A stretch of DNA of 64,000 nucleotides, taken from assembly GCF_016820555.1 (NCBI RefSeq), contig NZ_JADHDW010000006.1, positions 1-64,000 of the forward strand, written 5' to 3'. Positions within the stretch are counted from its first letter, which is position 1; every line of letters begins with the position of its first letter. Under the pieces are notes generated by a model that saw nothing but the letters and a program-made list of their open reading frames with translations, searched no databases and was not told the origin of the DNA. Positions 1 to 9,439 of this stretch are shown here, in pieces. The position numbers were made by a program, and so were the translations under genes. This stretch comes from Bacillus sp. REN10. Its GTDB lineage: Bacteria; Bacillota; Bacilli; Bacillales; Domibacillaceae.

Positions 1-75
1 CCAGCTTCTGATGTCTTGGGGATCGACAAGAAACCCCTACCTCAAGAGCGAAGCAATAGGTGGGGGAGGTTCATC
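1..75 (+). mobile_element. Possible IS200/IS605-type (TnpB) right end, truncated by the window edge
   Basis: An open frame enters from the left edge and ends in an ASDVLGIDKKPLPQERS-like stretch over a hairpin-forming tract: CCCCTACCT (about 35-43) can pair with AGGTGGGGG (about 58-66), and the tract ends in GGTTCATC. From memory, this resembles the 3' end of IS605-family tnpB genes in Bacillaceae, where the end of the coding region overlaps the omega RNA scaffold and the element's right-end hairpin. Only the last 75 bases are visible, so no transposase can be confirmed. Confidence 0.35.
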
Positions 76-111
76 AGTTTAATAAAGCCAACAGAAAAGG
101 AGTGAGGGAGA

Positions 112-987
112 ATGGCTGAAACAGCAGCGGTTAGCTTAGAGGTTATAGAGCATTATTTTGATATAGGGCGTTACCAGCAAGTCATTGATTTAGTAAAAGA
201 AGAGATGGATCAACATTTAGAAAATGGGCGGATTTGGTACATTCTCGGGTATAGCCATTATGTTTTAAATCATTATGAAGAAGCGGAAGGCCATTTAATA
301 GAGGCGATTAGACTAGGATATGAACCAGAAATGGCGTTATACATTTTGGCTCATGTCTATATGGAAACAGAGCGTTGGGTTGAGTCGGAGAAAGCTTTTC
401 TCGAGTCATTGCGCCTTCACCCGAATAATGCGTCTATCCATGCCGGCTATGCCACTTTAATGAAAAAAACGGGTCATCATAAAAAAGCGAAGGCTTTAAT
501 CGAAAAAGCATTAGAGCTTGATCCGGAAGATCCTCAAGCGCTACGCAGTCATTATTTGTTAGAAGGAAGAAACGGCAACCGAGAACAACAAGTTCTGCTA
601 TTGGAGCGATATATGCAGTCAGCGGACAGCGATTTGGCAAAAGTGATTCATCTTGGGCTTGACGCGATTTTTCGGAATCGAGTGAAAGAAGCGAAAGATT
701 ACTTTCGTCAAGCTTATTTAATGAATCCTCATGACCAGGAGCTATTAGAACTATTGGAGGATTTAGAGTTGGCTAGCCATCCGTTATATGCACCGAATCG
801 CTTAATTGAGCGAGTGGGCGGACCAGGTATGTTTTGGTTGATCGGTATCGGGCTTACCTTTCTGTTAAGTGCCTTGGGTTTTACGACAGCTAGTGTCATT
901 TGTTTATTCATTTATGTAACGATCGCTATCTCTTCGTGGCTGACAGAACCGCTAATTAAAATCATTAGAAAAGTAAGGGGCAGATAA
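112..987 (+). CDS. TPR-repeat protein with C-terminal membrane anchor
   Basis: Protein of 291 residues. Residues about 10-215 form tandem 34-residue tetratricopeptide repeats (for example GRIWYILGYSHYVLNHYEEA, and a canonical repeat ending in ALELDPEDPQA). They are followed by two hydrophobic segments at about 240-280 that would anchor the repeat domain to the membrane. The start has a strong AAAGGAG/GGGAG ribosome binding site. The stop codon is one base before the start of the AAA+ ATPase, so the two are almost certainly co-transcribed. TPR domains are protein-interaction scaffolds; I infer that this protein presents substrates or partners to the ATPase next to it. No specific family name is recognised. 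Confidence 0.8.
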   Translation: MAETAAVSLEVIEHYFDIGRYQQVIDLVKEEMDQHLENGRIWYILGYSHYVLNHYEEAEGHLIEAIRLGYEPEMALYILAHVYMETERWVESEKAFLESLRLHPNNASIHAGYATLMKKTGHHKKAKALIEKALELDPEDPQALRSHYLLEGRNGNREQQVLLLERYMQSADSDLAKVIHLGLDAIFRNRVKEAKDYFRQAYLMNPHDQELLELLEDLELASHPLYAPNRLIERVGGPGMFWLIGIGLTFLLSALGFTTASVICLFIYVTIAISSWLTEPLIKIIRKVRGR

Positions 988-988
988 T

Positions 989-2209
989 ATGGATAAGGTG
1001 AAGTGGCTGCAGCAACTAGCGGAACAAAATCCACAAGATGCGCAAACGCATTATTGGCTCGGAAAAGAGTTAGCAGAAGCCGGCCGTTGGCTAGAAGCGG
1101 TTCAGTCTTTTTCGGCAGGAGTGGCCCATTGCACTGATGAAGTGCTGCGAGCGGAAATCATTCGTGAGTTAACGAAGGCTACAGTGCAGCTCCAACAGGA
1201 CAAGCCAAGTCATTCAGTGTTACCCCCTATGCAGGAGTCGCGCCCTTCTTTTGAGGAAGCAGAACCAAAAATAAAGTGGATGGATCGTTCGGCTAAATTG
1301 AAGGTCATTGATGGCGGAAGAGAACAGAAATCAGAAGAGCCTACACTTAGTCAGGTGACGTTTGCCGATGTAGCAGGATTGGATGAATTAAAAAAGACGA
1401 TCCATTTGCGAATTATTAGTCCGTTCTTTAACAAAGGGTTATTTGCTAAATTTCGCAAAAAAGCAGGTGGCGGCGTGCTGCTTTACGGACCTCCAGGCTG
1501 CGGGAAAACGTTTATTGCAAGAGCAACTGCTGGCGAGTGCCAGGCTCATTTTTATCCGGTACATATCACCGATATTCTCGATCCGTATATCGGGGTAAGT
1601 GAACAAAATTTAAAAGCAATATTTGATAAGGCCCGCTTTCAAAAACCAAGCATTATGTTTTTTGATGAGGTGGATACGATCGGGTTCAGTCGCGCGAAAT
1701 CTTCTGCTAATACGAGAGGTGTCATTGATACGTTCCTAGCAGAAATGGAAGGGCTTGATACGAATACCGATCAAATGCTAGTCATTGGCGCGACAAATAT
1801 GCCTTGGGATGTAGATAACGCCTTGAAACGACCGGGTCGATTTGATCGCTTAATTTTTGTTGCTCCTCCTGATGAAAAAGCAAGAGAGCAAATTTTTCAA
1901 TTAAAGCTTGAAGGAAGATATGCAGAAACTATTGATGTCGCCAAGCTGGCTGCTCAAACAGAATTCTTCTCTGGCGCAGATATTGAAAATGTGTGCGAAT
2001 TAGCTGCTGAACATGTACTAGAAGAAATTTTGACAACAGGCCAGGAAAGACCGCTTCGCACAGAAGATTTACTACATGTCCTGAAAACACAGCAACCCTC
2101 TACACTAGAATGGCTCCGTACAGCAAAAAACTACGTCAAATACGCCAACCAAAGCGGTCTTTACAACGACGTAGAGCAATACTTGCGCAAATACGGAAGA
2201 AAGATTTAG
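989..2209 (+). CDS. AAA+ ATPase with N-terminal TPR-like region
   Basis: Protein of 406 residues. Residues about 10-45 look like one TPR unit, 46-120 are a variable linker, and 125-380 are a classical AAA ATPase of the FtsH/Cdc48/spastin type. Visible motifs are Walker A GPPGCGKT (167-174), Walker B IMFFDEVD (222-229), sensor 1 ATN, and the arginine-finger stretch RPGRFDR. There is no protease domain (no HEXXH) and no membrane segment, so it is not FtsH. It lies one base after the membrane-anchored TPR gene and shares its TPR character, which suggests a two-component remodelling machine at the membrane. The substrate is unknown. A bidirectional terminator follows. Confidence 0.85.
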   Translation: MDKVKWLQQLAEQNPQDAQTHYWLGKELAEAGRWLEAVQSFSAGVAHCTDEVLRAEIIRELTKATVQLQQDKPSHSVLPPMQESRPSFEEAEPKIKWMDRSAKLKVIDGGREQKSEEPTLSQVTFADVAGLDELKKTIHLRIISPFFNKGLFAKFRKKAGGGVLLYGPPGCGKTFIARATAGECQAHFYPVHITDILDPYIGVSEQNLKAIFDKARFQKPSIMFFDEVDTIGFSRAKSSANTRGVIDTFLAEMEGLDTNTDQMLVIGATNMPWDVDNALKRPGRFDRLIFVAPPDEKAREQIFQLKLEGRYAETIDVAKLAAQTEFFSGADIENVCELAAEHVLEEILTTGQERPLRTEDLLHVLKTQQPSTLEWLRTAKNYVKYANQSGLYNDVEQYLRKYGRKI

Positions 2210-2212
2210 GTA

Positions 2213-2245
2213 GGTGCCTGTCACTCCCCGGTTTTTGTCGAAAAA
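2213..2245 (+). repeat. Short dispersed repeat, copy 1 (GGTGCCTGTCAC type)
   Basis: A 33-base unit directly after the AAA+ gene stop. Its reverse complement matches positions 19886-19918: 19 bases (TTTTTCGACAAAAACCGGG) are identical, and the remaining 13-base near-palindrome GGTGNCNGNCACC is present in flipped orientation. It is non-coding. Confidence 0.75.
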
Positions 2246-2256
2246 TTAAGATGTAT

Positions 2257-2300
2257 CACTAAAAAAAGAACAGAGCGGTGGCGTCTGTTCTTTTTTAGTG
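2257..2300. terminator. Bidirectional rho-independent terminator
   Basis: Inverted repeat CACTAAAAAAAGAACAGA / TCTGTTCTTTTTTAGTG with loop GCGGTGGCG. It is A-rich on the left and T-rich on the right, so it can end both the AAA+ operon (+) and the cation transporter gene (-). Confidence 0.85.
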
Positions 2301-2303
2301 TGT

Positions 2304-2340
2304 GCTTGTCTAGTTACAGGCGCTAGCGACTAGTGGACTT
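2304..2340 (+). repeat. Partial copy of the GCGCCTTCCGC-type Bacillaceae repeat
   Basis: GCTTGTCTAG..ACAGGCGCTAGCGACTAGTGG resembles the second half of the copies at 50721-50775 and 50872-50921 (CAGGCGCTAGCGGCTAGTGG and GTCTAGCTGCAGGCGCTA). The GCGCCTTCCGC head is missing. It is a non-coding relic. Confidence 0.6.
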
Positions 2341-2351
2341 ACACTTTTCTA

Positions 2352-3236
2352 TTAAATCGGATGAAAGTGGTCGTCTGCCGGTTCGATGTGAATGATCGCA
2401 TAGCGGATTTGGTATTTCTTTAAGAGAATCGCTTCGATGTTTTCGGTTATTTTGTGGCTTTCGGTCACGTTCAGTTCAGGGTTGACACAGACAACGACAT
2501 CGACAAGCGTTAAGTTACCGTGCAAGCGAGCTTTGACGCTGCGGACGTGTTGAACACCCACGACTCGTTGAATCGTTTGGCGAATATTTTCAAGTTCTTC
2601 TTGGTCATAGCCATCAGTCAGAGCGTGAGAAGCTTCGGTGAAAATTTCCCAAGCGGTTTTAATAATGATCAATCCAACAATGAAGGCTGTTACCACATCA
2701 AGCCATTCGATTCCTAATTGAGCTCCCAGAATACCAACAAATGCTCCAATACTAACGAGCGCATCGGAACGGTTGTCTTGCGCTGCCGCCATGAGTGATT
2801 TACTGTTAATGCTTTTAGCTAGTTTGGCATTATAAAAATAGACGATGAACATGAAAACAGCACTGAAAAGCGCGATCCAGCCCGTCAGCATATCAGGAAC
2901 AGGCTGATTGTTATCAAAAAATGAGCGGCCGGCTTCAATAAGCACTTGAAGTCCAACTGCCATCATAATAAAGGCGGCAATTAATGAAGCAATCGTTTCA
3001 GCACGAAAATGCCCGTAGCGATGATCCTCGTCGGGTGGCTTCCGAGCGATTTTCAGTCCAATCAAAATAGCGATAGAAGCAACTACATCGGTTGAATTGT
3101 TTAATCCATCCGCTTGAAGTGCTTGAGAATTTCCTATGTAACCAGCAATCAGTTTTAGTAGCGAGAGGAAAACGTAGGCGATAATGCTGATCCAGGCGCC
3201 CTTTTCTCCCTTTTTTATATCTTCATATGTTTCCAT
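2352..3236 (-). CDS. Cation diffusion facilitator (CDF) family transporter
   Basis: Protein of 294 residues. Six membrane segments are followed by a cytoplasmic metal-binding domain with C-terminal His/Asp residues (IHIEPADDHFHPI). CDF hallmarks are the DGLNNSTD motif in helix II and DNRSDALVS in helix V, which supply the transport-site aspartates, and DHRYGHFRAET between helices. It exports divalent metal in exchange for protons; the DNRSD motif and overall type fit the Mn-exporting MneP/MneS group of Bacillus, but Zn, Fe or Co cannot be excluded. The start at 3236 is preferred over 3260 because GGAGG lies 9 bases in front of it and none precedes the longer start. It is monocistronic, facing the AAA+ operon. 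Confidence 0.85.
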   Translation of the reverse strand: METYEDIKKGEKGAWISIIAYVFLSLLKLIAGYIGNSQALQADGLNNSTDVVASIAILIGLKIARKPPDEDHRYGHFRAETIASLIAAFIMMAVGLQVLIEAGRSFFDNNQPVPDMLTGWIALFSAVFMFIVYFYNAKLAKSINSKSLMAAAQDNRSDALVSIGAFVGILGAQLGIEWLDVVTAFIVGLIIIKTAWEIFTEASHALTDGYDQEELENIRQTIQRVVGVQHVRSVKARLHGNLTLVDVVVCVNPELNVTESHKITENIEAILLKKYQIRYAIIHIEPADDHFHPI

Positions 3237-3410
3237 TTCTTCATTCCTCCAGTTTTTCATTCAACTGTTAGACATTAGCATAACAGGTGGAAATCGTGTG
3301 GGTCTAGAGCAACAAGGTTGGCGTTAGGGAAACTTTATTGCCTTGCGAAAGTCAATTGCGGGAGTCAAAAGGATAAAAAATAAAAAAATTTCAATCGATC
3401 TGTCATTTTC

Positions 3411-3460
3411 TCCCGTATGAATGGGTTGTAAGCCCCTCACTGATTGAAGTTTCCCTTTAT
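3411..3460 (+). repeat. Internally deleted copy of the 60601-60754 repeat
   Basis: TCCCGTATGAATGGGTTGTAAGCCCC followed at once by TCACTGATTGAAGTTTCCCTTTAT matches the two ends of the 154-base repeat at 60601-60754 (TCCCGCATTAACGGGCTGTAAGACCCC ... CCACTGATTGAAGTTTCACTTTAT) with the middle of about 100 bases missing. It lies between the CDF gene and rbsR and has no coding role. Confidence 0.7.
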
Positions 3461-3489
3461 TTTTTTCATTGGTGGAAAAAGAATGCACA

Positions 3490-3535
3490 TTGTCCTCGGG
3501 AGAAAAGTATGATAAATTATCTGTAAACGGTTACA
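3490..3535 (+). promoter_or_regulatory. rbs promoter with cre / LacI-type operator
   Basis: TTGTCC (3490-3495) and TAAATT (3513-3518) with a 17-base spacer could be the -35 and -10 boxes. TGTAAACGGTTACA (3522-3535) is a near-perfect palindrome and matches the catabolite-responsive element consensus (TGWAARCGYTWNCW). CcpA and RbsR both belong to the LacI family and could both read it, giving catabolite repression and ribose induction. The binding site is clear; the promoter boxes are a weaker call. Confidence 0.7.
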
Positions 3536-3554
3536 CATTGGAGGAGGTCAGGAA

Positions 3555-4544
3555 GTGGCAACAATTAAAGATGTCGCTAAAGAAGCGGGCGTATCGGTAG
3601 CGACCGTTTCTCGTGTGTTGAATGAGACAGGGTATGTGCATGAGGACACGAAAAAGATAGTCGAAGCGGCTATTCAAAAATTAAATTACAGCCCGAATGA
3701 AGTCGCAAGATCATTATACAAACGGGAATCAAGGCTTGTAGGCCTGTTGCTTCCTGATATTACGAATCCTTTTTTTCCTGAATTAGCACGCGGAGTGGAG
3801 GATGTGCTACAAAAGCAAGGGTTTCGGGTATTACTCGGGAACAGTGACGAAGATCCGGAAAAAGAGCAAGCGTATATCCATACATTTATACAAAATCAAG
3901 TTGTCGGCATTGTATCAGCGACGAATCCGGCGGGCAAGAGCAATTATGAGAATGTAGCCATTCCCACCGTATTTTTAGATCGTGCTTCTGATGAAGAATA
4001 TGCGGTATATGCAGATGGAAAAGAAGGCGGCCGAATTGCAGCCCGTGAAATGATTAAAAGAGGAAGCAAAAAAATGACGATTCTCAAAGGTCCGGCTTAT
4101 ATTCGCCCCGCTCAAGATCGCTTTCAAGGAGCGTTAGAGATACTAGCGGAGGCAGATGTCGATTTTTCGGTCATGAAAACTGATGCTTTCTCTTATCAAG
4201 AGGCACAAAAGCGAGCAAAAGAGTTATTTGATCTGTATCCAGATACGGATGGAGTGATTGCCAGCAATGATGTAGCTGCAGCGGCGATCCTTCACGAAGC
4301 TCTACGCCTTGGTAAATCGATCCCTGATGATATACAGGTCATAGGCTTTGATGATATTCCTTTAAGCAGCTTATTGTTTCCGTCTCTATCTACGATTAAG
4401 CAGCCCGCTTACGAGATGGGACAGCAAGCAGCCCAACTATTATTAAAACTAATTAAAAAAGAAAAAATCAGCGAGCAGCATATTCAATTGCCTGTTCAGT
4501 TTATGGAACGACAAACGACAAGAAAGGTTGAGGATAATGGTTAA
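3555..4544 (+). CDS. rbsR: Ribose operon repressor RbsR (LacI family)
   Basis: Protein of 329 residues starting at GTG with ribosome binding site GGAGGAGGTCAGGA. Residues 1-60 are the LacI helix-turn-helix and hinge (TIKDVAKEAGVSVATVSRVLNE), and 62-325 are a periplasmic-binding-protein-like effector domain (LVGLLLPDITNPFFPELARG). It is the first gene of the rbsRKDACB operon and overlaps rbsK by 8 bases. The family represses its own operon until ribose or a phosphorylated derivative binds; the TGTAAACGGTTACA palindrome 20 bases upstream is the likely operator. Context makes the assignment secure. Confidence 0.93.
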   Translation: MATIKDVAKEAGVSVATVSRVLNETGYVHEDTKKIVEAAIQKLNYSPNEVARSLYKRESRLVGLLLPDITNPFFPELARGVEDVLQKQGFRVLLGNSDEDPEKEQAYIHTFIQNQVVGIVSATNPAGKSNYENVAIPTVFLDRASDEEYAVYADGKEGGRIAAREMIKRGSKKMTILKGPAYIRPAQDRFQGALEILAEADVDFSVMKTDAFSYQEAQKRAKELFDLYPDTDGVIASNDVAAAAILHEALRLGKSIPDDIQVIGFDDIPLSSLLFPSLSTIKQPAYEMGQQAAQLLLKLIKKEKISEQHIQLPVQFMERQTTRKVEDNG

Positions 4545-5418
4545 AATAGTGGTAATCGGCAGTTCTTCAATGGATTTAGTGGTGACAGCTGCTAAGCGGC
4601 CGGTAGCAGGAGAAACGGTGCTTGGGGATTCCTTTAAAACAGTCCCCGGCGGCAAAGGAGCGAATCAGGCAGTTGCCGCCGCTCGCTTAGGAGCAGAAGT
4701 GTACATGGTGGGGTGCATTGGCGACGATCATTACGGCTCTGCGATTTTAAACAATTTTAAAGAAAATCGCGTTGTTATTGACTATGTGGAACCGGTTACA
4801 GATATGGAAAGTGGTACGGCGCATATTATTTTGGCAGAAGGTGACAACAGTATTGTCGTGGTCAAAGGTGCCAATAATTATGTAACGCCTGACTACGTTC
4901 AAAAAGCGCGCGAGATTATTGCTAATGCAGATATAGTGATGATTCAGCAAGAGATTCCTGTAGAAACGGTGGATTATGTGGCTTCTATGTGCGAGGAAGT
5001 AAAGGTGCCACTTCTATTAAATCCTGCTCCAGCGCGTCCATTGAGTGCAGAAGTGATTGAAAAAGCCTCCTATTTAACGCCAAATGAGCATGAGGCGACA
5101 ATTTTATTTTCTGGTCTTCCTGCAAGTGAAGCATTAAGAAAATATCCCAATAAAGTGTTTATTACGGAAGGAAAGCATGGCGTCCGTTACTTTAACGGGA
5201 AACAGGAAGTGCTGATTCCATCTTATGAAGTAGATGTAGTCGATACAACAGGGGCAGGAGATACGTTTAATGCGGCGTTCGCAGTGGCTTTGGCAGAAGG
5301 AAAAAGTTTTGAGGAAAGCCTTCGTTTTGCCAACCGCGCGGCGTCTTTATCCGTCACGAAATTTGGAGCCCAAGGCGGAATGCCATCAAGACAGGAAGTA
5401 GAGGAAGCATTGTCATGA
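4537..5418 (+). CDS. rbsK: Ribokinase
   Basis: Protein of 293 residues of the PfkB sugar kinase family, phosphorylating D-ribose to ribose 5-phosphate in the cytoplasm. The first PfkB signature is seen at [15 protein letters not shown] and the second, with the catalytic aspartate, at [17 protein letters not shown]. The start at ATG 4537 overlaps the rbsR stop; an in-frame TTG at 4528 is less likely. The 3' end overlaps rbsD (ATGA), showing translational coupling. Length and motifs are normal for the family. Confidence 0.95.
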   Translation: MVKIVVIGSSSMDLVVTAAKRPVAGETVLGDSFKTVPGGKGANQAVAAARLGAEVYMVGCIGDDHYGSAILNNFKENRVVIDYVEPVTDMESGTAHIILAEGDNSIVVVKGANNYVTPDYVQKAREIIANADIVMIQQEIPVETVDYVASMCEEVKVPLLLNPAPARPLSAEVIEKASYLTPNEHEATILFSGLPASEALRKYPNKVFITEGKHGVRYFNGKQEVLIPSYEVDVVDTTGAGDTFNAAFAVALAEGKSFEESLRFANRAASLSVTKFGAQGGMPSRQEVEEALS

Positions 5419-5810
5419 AAAAATATGGAATGCTGAATAGTCATATCACAAAAGTGCTGGCGGATCTTGGTCACACGGATTCCATTGTAATTGCCGATGC
5501 GGGGTTGCCGGTTCCAACTGGTGTACCGAAAATTGATATCGCTTTAACATTGGGTGTCCCTAGTTTCCAAGACACAGTCGAAGCGATCGCGTATGACATG
5601 GTTGTAGAAAAAGTGGTGTTAGCAACTGAAGTAAAAACAGCTAACGAACAAACGGATCGTTACATGAATAGAAGGTTTGCAGATGTTGATATTGACTATG
5701 TGAGTCATGAAGAGTTTAAAGAACGGGCCAAGCAGGCGAAAGCTGTCATTCGAACAGGGGAAGCGACTCCGTACGCCAATTGCATTTTGCAAGCAGGGGT
5801 TATCTTCTAA
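5415..5810 (+). CDS. rbsD: D-ribose pyranase
   Basis: Protein of 131 residues with the RbsD start [33 protein letters not shown], including the catalytic histidine near residue 20. It interconverts the beta-pyran and beta-furan forms of D-ribose so that ribokinase gets its substrate. It overlaps the end of rbsK by four bases and is followed by GGAGGCG for rbsA. Length is typical. Confidence 0.95.
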   Translation: MKKYGMLNSHITKVLADLGHTDSIVIADAGLPVPTGVPKIDIALTLGVPSFQDTVEAIAYDMVVEKVVLATEVKTANEQTDRYMNRRFADVDIDYVSHEEFKERAKQAKAVIRTGEATPYANCILQAGVIF

Positions 5811-5823
5811 GGAGGCGAACGTG

Positions 5824-7305
5824 ATGCAAATTGAGATGAAGAATATTCATAAGTCGTTTGGAAACAACAATGTGCTCACCGGTGTTGATTTTGACTTGCG
5901 CCCCGGAGAAGTTCATGCGCTGATGGGTGAAAACGGAGCTGGTAAATCGACGTTAATGAACATATTAACCGGCCTCCATTCACTCGATCAAGGAACAATC
6001 TCAATCAACGGGAAAGAACGATATTTTACTAGCCCGAAAGAAGCGGAAGGACATGGTGTGACCTTCATCCATCAAGAATTAAATATATGGCCAGCGATGA
6101 CGGTGCTTGAGAATTTGTTTATTGGCAAGGAACGAAAGAATTCATTTGGCTTTTTGAAAACAAAAGAAATGAAGGCGCTCGCTCAAGCACAGTTTGAAAA
6201 ATTATCGGTCTCTATTCCGCTCGATCAAGAAGCGGGTAACTGTTCCGTTGGCGAGCAGCAAATGATTGAGATTGCAAAAGCATTAATGACAAACGCCGAA
6301 GTGATCATTATGGATGAACCGACAGCTGCTTTAACAGAAAGAGAGATTGCTAAGCTATTTGAAGTGATTGAGGCGTTGCGTAAACAAAATGTTTCTATTG
6401 TTTATATTTCTCACCGAATGGAAGAAATTTTTACGATATGTGACCGCATTACCGTGATGCGTGATGGAAAAACGGTAGATACAAAGCCGATTCCGGAAAC
6501 AAGCTTTGAGGAAGTCGTGAAAAAGATGGTAGGCCGGGAGTTAGAGGATCGTTTTCCTGCGCGTTCGCCAGTTTTCGGAGAAACAGTGCTAGAGGTGAAA
6601 GGGCTAACGAGAAAAGAAGTGTTTGAACATGTTAGTTTCTCCGTTCGTTCAGGAGAAATTGTCGGTGTCTCCGGGTTAATGGGGGCTGGACGAACAGAGA
6701 TCATGCGCGCGATTTTTGGACTCGATTCGATCGACCAGGGCGAGATCTTTCTGAACGGAAAGAAAGTAACAATTCAAACACCGGATCAAGCAGTGAAATT
6801 AGGTATTGGCTTTATTACCGAAGACCGAAAAGATGAAGGGCTAGTCCTTGATTTTTCGATTCGGGAAAATATCGCTTTGCCGAATTTAGCTAGCTTTTCA
6901 CCTAAAGGGCTGATTGATCAAAAGAGCGAGCAGGAATTTGTCGATTTGCTCATCCGGCGGTTGACGATTAAGACGGAATCAGCAGAAACAAGTGCCAAAC
7001 ATTTATCAGGCGGGAACCAGCAAAAGGTTGTTCTTGCGAAATGGATTGGGATTGGTCCGAAAGTGCTGATATTAGATGAACCGACAAGAGGAGTCGATGT
7101 TGGGGCGAAACGAGAAATTTATAAGTTGATGAACGAACTAACCGATCGCGGGGTGGCAGTGATTATGGTTTCTTCTGAACTACCGGAAATACTCGGTATG
7201 AGCGATCGCATCCTCGTTGTTCACGAAGGAAAAATTAGCGGTGAATTATCAAAAATAGAAGCCACACAAGAAAAAATTATGACGCTTGCAACGGGAGGGC
7301 AGTGA
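5824..7305 (+). CDS. rbsA: Ribose ABC transporter, ATP-binding protein
   Basis: Protein of 493 residues with two ABC cassettes in tandem, as in all RbsA/MglA-type proteins. The first has Walker [10 protein letters not shown], signature-like [14 protein letters not shown] and Walker [12 protein letters not shown]. The second has a divergent Walker A ([10 protein letters not shown]), signature LSGGNQQKV and Walker [13 protein letters not shown]. The start at ATG 5824 has GGAGGC seven bases upstream; an in-frame start at 5707 inside rbsD is rejected. It powers import through RbsC. Confidence 0.95.
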   Translation: MQIEMKNIHKSFGNNNVLTGVDFDLRPGEVHALMGENGAGKSTLMNILTGLHSLDQGTISINGKERYFTSPKEAEGHGVTFIHQELNIWPAMTVLENLFIGKERKNSFGFLKTKEMKALAQAQFEKLSVSIPLDQEAGNCSVGEQQMIEIAKALMTNAEVIIMDEPTAALTEREIAKLFEVIEALRKQNVSIVYISHRMEEIFTICDRITVMRDGKTVDTKPIPETSFEEVVKKMVGRELEDRFPARSPVFGETVLEVKGLTRKEVFEHVSFSVRSGEIVGVSGLMGAGRTEIMRAIFGLDSIDQGEIFLNGKKVTIQTPDQAVKLGIGFITEDRKDEGLVLDFSIRENIALPNLASFSPKGLIDQKSEQEFVDLLIRRLTIKTESAETSAKHLSGGNQQKVVLAKWIGIGPKVLILDEPTRGVDVGAKREIYKLMNELTDRGVAVIMVSSELPEILGMSDRILVVHEGKISGELSKIEATQEKIMTLATGGQ

Positions 7306-7307
7306 CA

Positions 7308-8258
7308 ATGAAAACAACTGCAATCAAACCTTTTAATCAATTGACTCAAAAGCTTGGGCCGCTGCTCGGACTATTGATGTTAATGGTGATTGTATCGATC
7401 TTAAACCCGAGCTTTTTGGCTCCATTAAATATTTTAAATTTATTACGGCAAGTAGCTATTAACGCCTTAATTGCTTATGGGATGACATTTGTTATTTTAA
7501 CAGGAGGCATTGACTTATCCGTCGGCTCGATTTTAGCGTTATCGAGTGCATTGATGGCTGGAATGATCGTATCAGGTATCGATCCGATGTTAGCCATCTT
7601 AATCGGCTGTTTGCTCGGAGCAATCATGGGAGCAGTGAATGGCTTATTGATTACAAAAGGAAAAATGGCTCCGTTTATTGCTACATTAGCGACGATGACG
7701 ATTTATCGTGGACTGACGTTAGTATATACAGATGGGAATCCCATTACAGGATTAGGAGATCATTATTTATTTCAACTGTTTGGGCGCGGCTACTTCTTAG
7801 GGATTCCTGTGCCCGCCGTGACGATGATGCTTGCTTTTATCATTTTATGGGTGATTCTTCATAAAACACCGTTTGGGCGAAAAACATATGCGATCGGCGG
7901 CAATGAAAAAGCGGCTTGGATCTCAGGGATTCAAGTGGCGCGCGTGAAAGTGCTGATTTACTCGCTTGCCGGTTTGCTTGCTGCGCTAGCGGGGGCGATC
8001 TTAACTTCTCGCCTAGATTCGGCGCAGCCAACAGCTGGTACATCCTATGAATTAGATGCCATTGCGGCTGTAGTCTTAGGTGGAACCAGCCTTTCTGGCG
8101 GACGAGGATTCATCGTGGGCACACTTATCGGTGCATTAATTATTGGTACATTGAATAACGGTTTAAACTTATTAGGTGTATCATCCTTTTTCCAAATGGT
8201 AGTGAAAGGTATTGTTATTTTAATTGCGGTGCTAATTGATCGCAAAAAAGCGGCATAG
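7308..8258 (+). CDS. rbsC: Ribose ABC transporter, permease
   Basis: Protein of 316 residues, almost wholly hydrophobic with 8-10 membrane segments, including the BPD_transp_2 family stretch GMTFVILTGGIDLSVGSILA. It forms the membrane channel with RbsA. The ATG at 7308 is preceded by GGGAGGG with eight-base spacing; the GTG at 7302 overlapping the rbsA stop is less likely. The distance to rbsA is two bases. Confidence 0.95.
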   Translation: MKTTAIKPFNQLTQKLGPLLGLLMLMVIVSILNPSFLAPLNILNLLRQVAINALIAYGMTFVILTGGIDLSVGSILALSSALMAGMIVSGIDPMLAILIGCLLGAIMGAVNGLLITKGKMAPFIATLATMTIYRGLTLVYTDGNPITGLGDHYLFQLFGRGYFLGIPVPAVTMMLAFIILWVILHKTPFGRKTYAIGGNEKAAWISGIQVARVKVLIYSLAGLLAALAGAILTSRLDSAQPTAGTSYELDAIAAVVLGGTSLSGGRGFIVGTLIGALIIGTLNNGLNLLGVSSFFQMVVKGIVILIAVLIDRKKAA

Positions 8259-8269
8259 GAGGGCTCAAG

Positions 8270-9187
8270 TTGAAAAAAATAGGTGTGATTGTACTGTCAT
8301 TAATGCTGCTTATTCTCGGGGGCTGTTCTCTTGAACCGCCTGAATGGGCCAAGCCAGCAAAAAAAGACGACTTAAAAGATATTAAAATTGGTTTATCTGT
8401 TTCCACATTAAACAATCCATTTTTCGTTTCCCTGAAAAATGGTGTGGTGAACGAAGCGAAAAAACAGGGAATGAAAACGATTGTTGTCGATGCGCAAAAT
8501 GACTCGGCGAAGCAAGTGAATGATGTGGAAGATTTAATTCAGCAAGGTGTCGATGTGCTTTTAGTTAACCCGACAGATTCATCAGCCATTTCAACTGCTG
8601 TACAATCCGCGAACAACATCGGGATTCCGGTTATTACGCTTGACCGTTCCGCTGATAAAGGGAAAGTGGAAACATTAGTTGCTTCTGATAACGTGAAAGG
8701 CGGAAAAATGGCCGGACAGTTTATCGTGGACCAAATGGGTGAAGGAGCAAAAGTAGTGGAGCTTGAAGGGGTTCCTGGGGCATCTGCCACTCGTGAACGT
8801 GGCCAAGGCTTCCATCTTGTAGCGGATCAAAAGTTAAAAGTAGCGGCTAAACAATCCGCTGATTTCGACCGCACAAAAGGATTGAATGTCATGGAAAACT
8901 TGCTGCAAGGAAACCCGGATATTCAAGCGGTATTTGCTCATAATGATGAAATGGCGCTTGGAGCGATGGAGGCCATTGCAAGCTCTGGAAAAGATATTTT
9001 AGTCGTCGGTTTCGATGGGAATGATGATGCGATTAAGTCAGTAGATGCGGGGCAATTGGCGGCAACGGTTGCCCAACAGCCTGAATTGATTGGTCAATTA
9101 GCTGTCCAAGCCGCAAGTGACGTTCTCCAGGGGAAAAAAGTAGAAAAAGTGATTCCAGCACCGCTGAAATTAGTAACTAAAAAATGA
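8270..9187 (+). CDS. rbsB: Ribose-binding lipoprotein
   Basis: Protein of 305 residues starting at TTG after GGAGGG. It has a signal peptide with lipobox LGGC (Cys about 19), so it is a lipid-anchored substrate-binding protein on the outer face of the membrane. The body is a type I periplasmic-binding fold (IGLSVSTLNNPFFVSLKNGV, VFAHNDEMALGAMEAI). It is the last gene of the rbs operon and is followed at once by a strong terminator. Confidence 0.95.
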   Translation: MKKIGVIVLSLMLLILGGCSLEPPEWAKPAKKDDLKDIKIGLSVSTLNNPFFVSLKNGVVNEAKKQGMKTIVVDAQNDSAKQVNDVEDLIQQGVDVLLVNPTDSSAISTAVQSANNIGIPVITLDRSADKGKVETLVASDNVKGGKMAGQFIVDQMGEGAKVVELEGVPGASATRERGQGFHLVADQKLKVAAKQSADFDRTKGLNVMENLLQGNPDIQAVFAHNDEMALGAMEAIASSGKDILVVGFDGNDDAIKSVDAGQLAATVAQQPELIGQLAVQAASDVLQGKKVEKVIPAPLKLVTKK

Positions 9188-9193
9188 TAAAAA

Positions 9194-9223
9194 ACTGGCA
9201 GGATACCTTCTGCCAGTTTTTTT
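9194..9223 (+). terminator. Terminator of the rbs operon
   Basis: ACTGGCAG / CTGCCAGT stem with loop GATACCTT and a seven-T tail, five bases after the rbsB stop. Confidence 0.92.
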
Positions 9224-9439
9224 GTTAGGTCAATAGATGATGCAACAGCTGCTCTCTATCATCAAAAAACTGCCTCATAATTTGATAATGTCCCATTTCT
9301 TCTAGTTAGGTTCATTTTTTTTCAAACGATCATAAACTATATGAAATGAAGATCAATAGGTAAGCATCACATTGACAGTGAAAGTTTCCTTGATGCAAAA
9401 TAAAGAAATAATCACTTGCCAGAAAGGACCGGTACACAT

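Noticed and set aside
5707-5823. Longer start for rbsA inside rbsD
   Set aside because: The rbsD frame is intact there and GGAGGC lies seven bases before ATG 5824.
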